Shown piece by piece: positions 11,174-19,992 of a DNA stretch of 64,000 nt. Source of the DNA: Galeopsis tetrahit (taxonomy: Eukaryota; Streptophyta; Magnoliopsida; Lamiales; Lamiaceae); contig OY776119.1 of the NCBI GenBank assembly GCA_963675135.1, forward strand, positions 13,183,156-13,247,155, written 5' to 3'. The notes below the pieces were generated by a model. It was not told the DNA's origin and made no database searches. It saw nothing but the letters and a program-made list of their open reading frames with translations. How positions within the stretch are numbered: the stretch's first letter is position 1; every line of letters starts with the position of its first letter. The position numbers were made by a program, and so were the translations under genes.

Positions 11174-14100
11174 TCAAAGATCATCCTCAGGAGGTGGCAG
11201 CATTCCATACTGTGCCCACACTCTTCTTTTCAGTGCCATGGCTTCTTGGTTGGTTCCCTTAGGTCCAAGAACCATCTTGTTCAGCTTAAGGATCTCAGTG
11301 AATTCCCTCAGAATTCTTGCTTGGTCAATCCATCCTTCAAGCTTTGGAGGCATGTATATGATTGGCTTGGGAGCTGTGAGTTCAAATCTTGCAATGTCAG
11401 CAGCTGCAAGTAGTTGTTGATACAACTCTCTGTAGTATTCTAGCATGAACTCAGTGAAGGCAGAGTTTGCATCTCCTTCATTCCATCTGTCAATGACATA
11501 ATAGTCATAGACAAACTCCCTTTTGGCTTCTTCCCATGTGTCATTCAGTTGAATTGGCACCCATTTATCCAAGTGTGGATATTTGGTGTCCATTGGGATT
11601 AGAAGCTGAGGCTTCATCTTGCTGTAAGTTGCTCTTCTCCTTCTTGGTTTCTGAAAGTTTGCTCTCCTTTCATCTCTTGCTCTGTTGGCTTCTTCCATCA
11701 GATCAATTTTCTCATGGGCCCTCATCATGGCCAGTTTCTGTTGTGTTTCAGGGTCTTTGCCATACCCTTCATGAAACAGCTTTGATGGATCATAGGCTAG
11801 AACAGTTGTCTTCTTCTTAGGTTCAGATCCAAATCCTTCAGCAAATAACTCTTCAGTGTCTTCAGAGGACTTGGTTCCTTCAGCAGTTTTGCCAGATTCA
11901 GAAGATTTGTCCTTTTCAGCAGCTTTGGCTTTCTTTGATGTAGGCTCATCTTCATCAATTCTGAATTCAGGTGGAAGATCAAGGCTGCTAGGAAAGTCAG
12001 TGAATTTCTCAATTTGTCTCTTCTTTCCTTGGGCCTTCTTGATCTTTCCTCTGGTTTGGACACCTTCAGCATCTTTGTCCAAGCCTGACACTTCACCACC
12101 TGGTCTTTGTTGTAGCCTTACTCTTTCCTCTTGAGCTGAGGCCATTGAGTTCTTCAATGCCAATGCTAACTGCTCCTCTTCATCCAATTCTTCCAAATTC
12201 AGTATTTCTGGCTCTTTTTCCTTTCCTTCAGGGACTTTGTCCTTCCCTTTTACTGGACTCCCAATTACTAAGGCACCTTTTGCCCTTGCTCTTTCCCTTT
12301 CCCCCTTTTTGGCAGCATCAAAACACTGGGGCTTGAGGTCACTCATTGTGGAGGCCATCAGGGATTGGGCCTGGTTTAGGGACTTCATCTCCTCCAACAA
12401 ATATACATTCTCATCATGTATATTCTGCATTCTATCACTGCTCAAGCTAAGGAAAGCTAGAACAGGCTTCATCTTTTGTTGGACAACCTCTTCCATGGCT
12501 GTTTTCAGAGATGCATCCAGTTGGGTTTTTAAGAGCTCAGTGAGGTTGGCCACTACACCTTCAGCAATGTTGGCCAACACTTCTTGGGAAAAATTTTCTG
12601 AGGCAGCTTTGACCATAGCTAGCCTTTGCTCTTCAGCTCTTCTCTTTTGCAGTGCAGTCTTCTTTCCAATAGCTTGTTTGACAGTTAGCCTGAGAGCTTT
12701 GACATTAGCATTGTGATTGTCTCTCAGCAGCTTTTGTTCTTTCTTGACTTCCTCTGAGATGGCTTCCATGGTGGATTTGGCACTTTGAACTTCAGTGGAG
12801 ATGGTTTGGAGACCAGATTCCACACCACTGATTCTTGCCTCAAGGGTTGGTAGCACAACATCTTCAGAGCCATTGAGCCGCATTTCTACAGATGCTAGAG
12901 TCCTTCCTTGCTCATTCAATGCTCCTGAAGTTTCAGCATGAGCAGATTGGACTTGATGAGCCAAGGAGTCCAACTTCTCTGATTGCATTCCAAGTAGGGC
13001 CTGAGCTGAGCCTGTATCAACTTGGATAGGTGCATCTGTGAGGAACTCATCTGCAAAAATTTGGTCAAGAGAAATACCTGCAACATCAGACAAGTCAAAC
13101 AAGTTAGGAAATAAGCACTCATCACCCTCAATTTCTTTTGCATAAGACTCTGATACATCAGCAGTCTTCTTCTCATTTTCAACTTGTTCTTTTCTCCCTT
13201 CATAATTGATGTTCTCACTCAAGGAATCAGGCCTCCTCTCATCAAGGGATTCTTGAAGTTCAGATTTGACTTCAAGAATAACCTGTCCTTCCTCACTTAT
13301 TCCACCCTCATTTGGTGGTACACTCACTATCTTAGTGATGACTACCTCTCTTTCATCCACAACTCCCTCTGATTTTTCAACTAATCTCTCCTTTTCAACT
13401 CCTTCTCCTAATCCTGCAGCATCTCCACCTTCAACAAGGTTCAAAGATGGCAGTTGTGGGGAGATCACAGTGCTTATATCAGCAGCCACTGAGTCATCCT
13501 GAATGATTAAGGGCTGATCAATGTCCAACACCTCTGACACTGAATAGGCCTTAATCAAACTAGCCTCTAGTACAGGAACCTCAACATCTTTAGGCTGTGC
13601 CTTGGGTTCAGAAGAACCTTCATTGGCAGATGTGTCTTTGGTTGTGTTACCACCCTTGGTCAACACCTCTGAAGTTACAGAGCCTTTCCTATGATAGGTT
13701 TTAGGAGGATTGGAAAGTCTATCTGCTACAGAAGACTTGGGTTGAAGGGGTTCAGGGAGGTTGGCTTGAGGGGTTTCAGGAGGGTTGGGATTTGAAGGGT
13801 TTGAGGGATCATCAGGGGAATCATCATCATTAGAGCCACTGTCAGGGTGTTTGATTCCCTTGGCTTTTCTTTCTTTCTCCTCTTCAATCTTATTGGCTAC
13901 CAACTTTGCAAAAATCTCCTCATCAATGAGGAATCTTGTTTTTGAAACTCCAGCAAAGTGTAGCAATCTGTTTTCCTCTATTTGCCACCAGTTTGCACCT
14001 TTATCTTGGATGACTTGTGATATCTCCATCATAGATTTATCTTTTACATCAACAAGCATCCTCAAATCATGAAAGGCCTTCTGAATTCTTGGAAATTCAG

Positions 14101-15901
14101 CAAGTTGTGGATACAAACTGTCCACAGTAGCCTTGGCTCCTCCTCTGAGCATACTTTCAAAAGTATACTCCTCCTCATCTCCACTTGAATGGGGAATTTG
14201 GGTTATAGGGGAGTTGGCTCTGGGTTCTCCTAATGTGGCTTCAGGTAGATTAAGTTCAGGGATCTTGGCTTCAGATGGGTTGGGTACAGTAGAAGGATCT
14301 TCAGTTGCTTTAGAGAGCAATGAATCTGAAGGGGCTTTACTCAGGGGGGTTGGCTCATGAAGTGCATGCTCTAAGAGCTTTGAATAGTTGAGCATGGATG
14401 AGTCAAGGGGAGACAGGAGTCTTGTCTCATCTACTGCTAAATCAGCAAGCACATCTATGCCACTTCTTTGTTCATTCCCTTCAGGAGAATATCTCTTAGT
14501 GAGATTTACAGGGGTAATGGGTTGGTTGGAAGGGGTAACATGGGTTTCAGGGGAGTTGGGCTCAAGATATTGAATTTCAGGGAGGTTGGCCTCTATAGGT
14601 TGACCTTCAGGAACTTTGGATTCTGGAGTTCCAGAACCAGATGAATTGGTCCTAGACATGGATTTGGCCCTGCTTTCAGCTCTGCTCTCCCTAAGAGCCA
14701 ATTGAAGAGATCTTTCTTCTTGAAACTCCAACACCTTTTCAGTAGGTTTGGCCCTTCTCTTGCTGGCCCTACTGCTTCCACTTCCTTCCTTCTCAGGGAC
14801 AATTTCCCTGATTCTCTTATCACCCTTCTTCTTTTGCCTAGTCTCATTGTACTTCCTCCTCAACTCTTCTGAGTGGTCAGAAGGCACACTCACTCCCTCT
14901 TCTGCCACTGCGTCAACTTCAGCTGATGCTCCTGAGGCTTCTTTTGAAGACAATTGAGACATCTTTCTTGTTTTGACAGCCCTGGCCTTTGTTCTCTTTT
15001 TCATTTTAGGCTTCTCTTCCTCCTGTTCTTCAGCAGGCTTGGCCATTAACATCCTTCTTTTCTCAGTTTTCTTGCTGAGCTTTCTGAATAGGATCTTTTG
15101 GGCTGGGAGGGGCTTTGCAAAGGTCTGCATCTGGGAATAGTGGGAAAACCTCTCAATCAACAAGCTTGCCCTGGTGCAATACTTGATTTTCCCTTCTAGC
15201 ACCACCTTATTGTGGGCTTTCACCTTAAATTTAGCCTTCTCCTTCATCATTTCAGACATGATGAAGGTCCTCCAATCAAACTGGATGCCCTTATCACTGG
15301 CATCAATAATGGCAGCCATGATTCTGATCCTTGGATGGCTGACCTGCTCTAAGCTTCCAGTGTTGCTTAGGAGGCTCTTAGCAACTACCTCAAAAAGATT
15401 GAGAAACTCTGGCTTGAGAGTTTTCTTGTTTTGAGTTGAGGAGAGAGGGCCTGGAACTAATAGCCATTCTTGGGCTATTTCCTCTTCATGTCCAGTACCA
15501 TAGACTTCTGGATTCCTTCCCTCATAAGGCAATCCAAAGGCTCCTTCCAGATCTTCTGAGGAGAATTTCACTCTGTGGAATCTCTCCTCCTCCTCTCCTT
15601 CTGCAGTGTAAGCTAACCTGGTTGATACCTCTCCATCTTCAGGTTTGCCTCTCCACTTTAGGAAGGCAAAGAATTCTGCCATGTAACTCTCCAAGCAAGA
15701 GCTTGGTCTTTCTTCCAAGAACTTTTGGAGACCAGCCCTTCTCAACCACCTTAGGGTTGGAGTTATCTCAGGATCTTCACTTTCAAAGGAAATTATGGGC
15801 TCAAAGTGAAGATTGTTTTTGTTGCTAAGATAGGCAAAATCTAGGTCTAGATCCTTGTTGGAGAAATCAACAAGCATCTCAGGTCTAACCTTGGGGGCCA
15901 T
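11174..15901 (-). CDS. Sire-Y third ORF, 1575 aa, unknown function
   Basis: A single open frame of 1575 codons downstream of pol, where Sireviruses often carry an envelope-like ORF. I cannot assign a function. Residues 1-280 look globular. Basic clusters lie at 298-313, 379-385, 1286-1300 and 1419-1424 and could be nuclear signals. Residues 420-860 are low in complexity, with repeated NLPE/NSPE words. Residues 965-1190 are rich in heptad-like Leu/Ala/Glu and probably coiled coil. Residues 1430-1565 form a second globular part. Two segments fit the ubiquitin-interacting-motif pattern: L399-A402-S406 and L1245-A1248-S1252, each after acidic residues. I see no signal peptide or membrane segment, so it is unlike a classical envelope protein. 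The ATG lies 702 bases after pol, behind a pyrimidine-rich leader with AAACCCTAA. No stop or frameshift occurs in 4.7 kb, which points to recent activity. Confidence 0.8.
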   Translation of the reverse strand: MAPKVRPEMLVDFSNKDLDLDFAYLSNKNNLHFEPIISFESEDPEITPTLRWLRRAGLQKFLEERPSSCLESYMAEFFAFLKWRGKPEDGEVSTRLAYTAEGEEEERFHRVKFSSEDLEGAFGLPYEGRNPEVYGTGHEEEIAQEWLLVPGPLSSTQNKKTLKPEFLNLFEVVAKSLLSNTGSLEQVSHPRIRIMAAIIDASDKGIQFDWRTFIMSEMMKEKAKFKVKAHNKVVLEGKIKYCTRASLLIERFSHYSQMQTFAKPLPAQKILFRKLSKKTEKRRMLMAKPAEEQEEEKPKMKKRTKARAVKTRKMSQLSSKEASGASAEVDAVAEEGVSVPSDHSEELRRKYNETRQKKKGDKRIREIVPEKEGSGSSRASKRRAKPTEKVLEFQEERSLQLALRESRAESRAKSMSRTNSSGSGTPESKVPEGQPIEANLPEIQYLEPNSPETHVTPSNQPITPVNLTKRYSPEGNEQRSGIDVLADLAVDETRLLSPLDSSMLNYSKLLEHALHEPTPLSKAPSDSLLSKATEDPSTVPNPSEAKIPELNLPEATLGEPRANSPITQIPHSSGDEEEYTFESMLRGGAKATVDSLYPQLAEFPRIQKAFHDLRMLVDVKDKSMMEISQVIQDKGANWWQIEENRLLHFAGVSKTRFLIDEEIFAKLVANKIEEEKERKAKGIKHPDSGSNDDDSPDDPSNPSNPNPPETPQANLPEPLQPKSSVADRLSNPPKTYHRKGSVTSEVLTKGGNTTKDTSANEGSSEPKAQPKDVEVPVLEASLIKAYSVSEVLDIDQPLIIQDDSVAADISTVISPQLPSLNLVEGGDAAGLGEGVEKERLVEKSEGVVDEREVVITKIVSVPPNEGGISEEGQVILEVKSELQESLDERRPDSLSENINYEGRKEQVENEKKTADVSESYAKEIEGDECLFPNLFDLSDVAGISLDQIFADEFLTDAPIQVDTGSAQALLGMQSEKLDSLAHQVQSAHAETSGALNEQGRTLASVEMRLNGSEDVVLPTLEARISGVESGLQTISTEVQSAKSTMEAISEEVKKEQKLLRDNHNANVKALRLTVKQAIGKKTALQKRRAEEQRLAMVKAASENFSQEVLANIAEGVVANLTELLKTQLDASLKTAMEEVVQQKMKPVLAFLSLSSDRMQNIHDENVYLLEEMKSLNQAQSLMASTMSDLKPQCFDAAKKGERERARAKGALVIGSPVKGKDKVPEGKEKEPEILNLEELDEEEQLALALKNSMASAQEERVRLQQRPGGEVSGLDKDAEGVQTRGKIKKAQGKKRQIEKFTDFPSSLDLPPEFRIDEDEPTSKKAKAAEKDKSSESGKTAEGTKSSEDTEELFAEGFGSEPKKKTTVLAYDPSKLFHEGYGKDPETQQKLAMMRAHEKIDLMEEANRARDERRANFQKPRRRRATYSKMKPQLLIPMDTKYPHLDKWVPIQLNDTWEEAKREFVYDYYVIDRWNEGDANSAFTEFMLEYYRELYQQLLAAADIARFELTAPKPIIYMPPKLEGWIDQARILREFTEILKLNKMVLGPKGTNQEAMALKRRVWAQYGMLPPPEDDL

Positions 15902-16602
15902 TGAAAGTTGCAGAGAAAGGTTTGATGAAGAATGAGAGAGTTTGAAGAACTTTTGAGTTAGGGTTTCGAATACTTGGGGAAGAAGTGTTTGTGGGTATCT
16001 TAAGACTTGTGAATATTCTAAAAAGAATGTTTGTCAATGAGTTGGTAAGGTCTTGAGACAATTCAAAGGTGAACAAAAATGGAAATCCAAAATGGACGGC
16101 TAGGATTGATTTCAGGGGAGTTGTCCATTTTTGATCCAATGGTCAAAAACCAATGTAACAGTGAAATAACTGTTTTATTCAAAACGTGGGTGGTTTTTAA
16201 TGTTTGTTTAAGGCTGGGGAGTTTTCGAGATAGATCATGTCCCAAAAAGTTTAATGCAAACAAGAGTTAAATCTTGGCATTTAATGCATGGAAAGTGACC
16301 TTTTGGGTGGGAGACAAATTAAATCCCAGAAAGGTGAAAACTGTATTTCAAGGGACAGATTTCGAGATAGGTATTGATCACCAAAAATAGGTGCTTATCA
16401 TACCAAGATTTGGTTTGATAGCTAGGACAACTTATCTGACCCTACATGGACAAGTGTCCTGAAGAACTGTGGACAAGTGTCCTGAATTTCAAGAGACAAG
16501 TGTCCTGAAGAGGTAAGGTCATGTTTCTGAATTTCAGTAGACTTGACCAAGTCTGCTGAAGTTTGATTTTGTTTCCCCCTTAATCAATGAGCTTCTTTGG
16601 AC
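15902..16602 (-). promoter_or_regulatory. Spacer between Sire-Y pol and third ORF
   Basis: On the minus strand this starts after the pol stop. It holds a polypurine-like tract at 16571-16583 (TTAAGGGGGAAA) and three copies of GACAAGTGTCCTGAA between 16440 and 16515. Close to the third ORF the sequence resembles a plant 5' leader, with AAACCCTAA at 15958-15966 and a CT-rich stretch up to the ATG. A promoter of its own is possible but unproven. Short open stretches at 15885-16263 have no recognisable product. Confidence 0.45.
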
Positions 16603-19600
16603 TTATTTGTCCAACTTCCCTGGATCAAGTAATCCCAACTCTGCTGATAGCTCCAGAAATCTTGCCTCTGCAAGTGGCTTGGTTAATATATCAGCTTTTT
16701 GATGGTCTGTGTGAATTTTCACTAACTTGATATCCTTCTTCTCCACATGATCTCTAATGAAGTGGTGCTTGATGTCCACATGCTTGCATCTTGTGTGCAA
16801 GACAGGATTTTGTGATATAGCAATGGCACTATTGTTATCACAGAAAATTGGCACTTCAGTAGAGTTGACTTTGTAGTCTCTTAGTTGTTGTCTTAGCCAA
16901 AGAATTTGAGCACAACAACTTCCAGCAGCAACATATTCAGCTTCAGTGGTGGAAGTGGCCACTGTGTTCTGCTTCTTGGAGAACCATGAAATAAGCTTGT
17001 TGCCTAAGAATTGACAAGTCCCTGAAGTGGACTTTCTGTCAATCCTACATCCTCCATAATCAGCATCTGAGTAGCCAGTTAGCTCAATATTGTCATCAGC
17101 AGGGTACCAAAGGCCTAGATTCTCAGTGCCTTTGAGGTACCTCAAGATCCTCTTTGCAGCCTCAAGGTGGTTTTTCTTAGGATTTGCTTGAAATCTTGCA
17201 CAAACACCTACTGCAAAGGTGATATCAGGTCTGCTGGCAGTGAGATAGAGGAGTGATCCAATGATTCCTCTATACTCAGTGGAGTTGGTTGGCACACCAC
17301 TCTCATCAGGATCCATCTTCCAATTGGTGTTCATAGGGATCCTTACTGGCTTGCTAGTTGTACACCCAAACTTTTTGATCATTTCTCTGGTGTACTTAGC
17401 TTGGTTGATGAAGATTCCTTCTTTAGTTTGCTTGACTTGTAGACCCAAAAAGAAGTTCATCAACCCCATCATTGACATCTCAAACTTGCTTTGCATGAGC
17501 TTGGAGAATTTTTCACACAGCTTCTCATTAGGGGATCCAAAAATTATGTCATCCACATAAATTTGGACAAGCAAGATGTCCTCTCCTTCAGAGATTCTGA
17601 AGAGAGTTCTGTCCACAGTTCCCTTGGTGAATCCATGATCCAAGAGGAATTGTGACAGTGTATCATACCAAGCCCTAGGGGCTTGTTTGAGTCCATATAG
17701 AGCTTTCTTGAGTCTGTAAACTTGGTTTCCAACTTCAAAACCTGGTGGTTGCTCCACATAGACTTCTTCTATCAAGACTCCATTCAGAAAGGCACTCTTG
17801 ACATCCATTTGGTATACTTTGAACCTCTTGTGAGCTGCATAGGCTAGAAAGAGCCTTATTGCTTCTAGCCTTGCCACAGGTGCAAATGTCTCATCATAGT
17901 CAATGCCTTCATGTTGGCAATACCCTTTTGCCACAAGTCTTGCTTTGTTTCTGACAATCACATCATTTTCATTTTTCTTGTTCTTGTACACCCACTTTGT
18001 TCCAATAACATCTTGATGTGAAGGTCTATCCACCAGCTCCCATACTTCATTTCTGGTGAATTGGTTTAGTTCTTCCTGCATGGCTGTGATCCAATTGGCA
18101 TCTTGAAGTGCTTCCTCAACATTACTTGGTTCTTGCTCTGACAAGAAACAACAGAACATAGCACTTTCACCATGGAATCTTCTTGTTTTGACTCCAATAC
18201 TTGGGTCACCAAGTATTAGATCAGTAGGATGGTCAGACAACCAAGTCCTTCTTTTTCTGATCTCTTCAGTAGAGTTGTCCTCTACTGAAGGTGAGTCATT
18301 TTGATCATAGAATTCAGGATAATTTAATGCAGGATCTAATTCAGGATCATAATCAGGGATGTTGTCCTCAATGTCAGGGACATTGGCATTTTCAACATTT
18401 TGAGTTCCCCCTTGATTATTTGACCCATTAACTACCTCAGCAGGAACTGCTTCTTCATTGGTAGTTGTTACCTGGATGTGAACTGGGATTGGATCATTCA
18501 GTTCATCATTTCCATCAGTGGGATTTGTCTCAGGAAGGTTGCCTTCAGGATTGTTGTCCAATGTGGATTTTTCAGGCAGATTGGCTTGAACAACATCTAT
18601 GAATTCAGTGTCTTTGTCTTTTAGGCTTAATCTGGTTGTCCTTTGTGTGATTTCTTCAGGTTCTAAATGATCATTCCTGATCTCAAAGATAGATTCATCA
18701 AACACAACATGAGGTGTTTCTTCCACTATAAGGGTTTTCTTGTTGTAGACTCTGAAGGCTCTACTGATTTGAGAGTATCCAAGAAATACTCCCTCATCAG
18801 CTTTGCTGTCAAAAGCTTTCAACTGTTCTTTCCCATTATTGTGAATGAAACATTTACAACCAAATATATGAAAGTATGACACTTTAGGCATTCTTCCTTT
18901 CCAGAGTTCATAGGGGGTTTTGCCTTGCCCCTTAGTGATCAAACATCTATTTTGAGTATGGCATGCAGTGTTTATAGCTTCAGCCCAAAACCTCTTAGGT
19001 AAATTTGAGTCAGCAATTAGAGTTCTAGCAGCTTCTTTTAAAGTTCTATTCCTTCTTTCTGCAACTCCATTTTGTTGGGGAGTTCTAGCTGCTGAGGTTT
19101 CATGAGCTATTCCATTTGATGTGCAGTACTCATTGATGTATGAATTAATGAACTCAGTGCCTTTATCAGATCTTATCTTGATAATGCTAAGGCTTTTCTC
19201 ATTTGACAATCTCTTGAGAAGTTCAGGTAGTTTGACTTGTGTTTCCTTCTTATTAAGGAGAAATACTACCCATGTGAACCTAGAGAAGTCATCTACTACC
19301 ACTAATGTGTATTTTCTACCATTTATGCTTGAAGGGGTAATTGGTCCAAACAGATCCATATGTAGAAGTTCAAGTACCCTTTCAGTGGAGATGACTGGTT
19401 TTCCTTTGAATGAGGCTTTAATCTGTTTTCCTTCTTGACATGGCTTACACACATGTTCTTTAATGAAAACCTCATTAGGTAGTCCTTTAACTAATGCATT
19501 TCTAGCAAGTTTATTCATAGATTTGAAGTTCAGGTGGTTTAGCCTCTTGTGCCATAGCCAACTTTGTTCACTAGAACTTTTAGCAATAAAACATGCAGCA

Positions 19601-19992
19601 TCAGTAGACTTGTCCCAGTCTGCAAAATACACATTTCCCTTCCTAGTTCCAGTCAATAGGGTTTGTTGAGTTTTATCTTTAATTAGACACTTTCCACTTG
19701 AGAACTCAACATTAAAATCTTTATCACAGAATTGACTGATACTCAGGAGGTTATATTTGAGACCAGCTACATAAGATACATTGGTTACTTTGATGTTACC
19801 AATCATCAAAGTACCATAACCTTTTGTTGTTGCTTGTGAGCTGTCTCCAAAGGTGACATTTGGGCCTTCTTTTTCAATAAAATCATAGAGGAGTTCCTTG
19901 TTTCCAGTCATGTGCCTTGAGCATCCACTGTCAAGGTACCATGCTGTCTTTTTGTTCATGCTCCTCTTCTTGTGGCCCAATGGTACCTGCAA
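16603..19992 (-). CDS. Sire-Y pol polyprotein (PR, IN, RT, RNase H)
   Basis: An open frame of about 1129 codons in Copia order. The aspartic protease has [13 protein letters not shown] (active-site DSG near residue 21). The integrase zinc part is WHKRLNHLN...CKPCQ (H148, H153, C182, C185). The integrase core has [25 protein letters not shown] and [16 protein letters not shown], so the D, D and E residues are present. RT has [10 protein letters not shown] and YVDDIIFGS. RNase H has [27 protein letters not shown] and KADILTKPL. It lies in the same frame as gag, right after one TAA at 19993-19995, so expression would need readthrough, or the TAA is a recent mutation of CAA. The integrase-RT linker carries NLPE words also found in the third ORF. 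No damage was seen. Confidence 0.93.
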   Translation of the reverse strand: MQVPLGHKKRSMNKKTAWYLDSGCSRHMTGNKELLYDFIEKEGPNVTFGDSSQATTKGYGTLMIGNIKVTNVSYVAGLKYNLLSISQFCDKDFNVEFSSGKCLIKDKTQQTLLTGTRKGNVYFADWDKSTDAACFIAKSSSEQSWLWHKRLNHLNFKSMNKLARNALVKGLPNEVFIKEHVCKPCQEGKQIKASFKGKPVISTERVLELLHMDLFGPITPSSINGRKYTLVVVDDFSRFTWVVFLLNKKETQVKLPELLKRLSNEKSLSIIKIRSDKGTEFINSYINEYCTSNGIAHETSAARTPQQNGVAERRNRTLKEAARTLIADSNLPKRFWAEAINTACHTQNRCLITKGQGKTPYELWKGRMPKVSYFHIFGCKCFIHNNGKEQLKAFDSKADEGVFLGYSQISRAFRVYNKKTLIVEETPHVVFDESIFEIRNDHLEPEEITQRTTRLSLKDKDTEFIDVVQANLPEKSTLDNNPEGNLPETNPTDGNDELNDPIPVHIQVTTTNEEAVPAEVVNGSNNQGGTQNVENANVPDIEDNIPDYDPELDPALNYPEFYDQNDSPSVEDNSTEEIRKRRTWLSDHPTDLILGDPSIGVKTRRFHGESAMFCCFLSEQEPSNVEEALQDANWITAMQEELNQFTRNEVWELVDRPSHQDVIGTKWVYKNKKNENDVIVRNKARLVAKGYCQHEGIDYDETFAPVARLEAIRLFLAYAAHKRFKVYQMDVKSAFLNGVLIEEVYVEQPPGFEVGNQVYRLKKALYGLKQAPRAWYDTLSQFLLDHGFTKGTVDRTLFRISEGEDILLVQIYVDDIIFGSPNEKLCEKFSKLMQSKFEMSMMGLMNFFLGLQVKQTKEGIFINQAKYTREMIKKFGCTTSKPVRIPMNTNWKMDPDESGVPTNSTEYRGIIGSLLYLTASRPDITFAVGVCARFQANPKKNHLEAAKRILRYLKGTENLGLWYPADDNIELTGYSDADYGGCRIDRKSTSGTCQFLGNKLISWFSKKQNTVATSTTEAEYVAAGSCCAQILWLRQQLRDYKVNSTEVPIFCDNNSAIAISQNPVLHTRCKHVDIKHHFIRDHVEKKDIKLVKIHTDHQKADILTKPLAEARFLELSAELGLLDPGKLDK

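Noticed and set aside
13184..15828. Plus-strand open frames opposite the Sire-Y third ORF.
   Set aside because: All are shadows of the 1575-codon frame; none has a domain or consistent start context.
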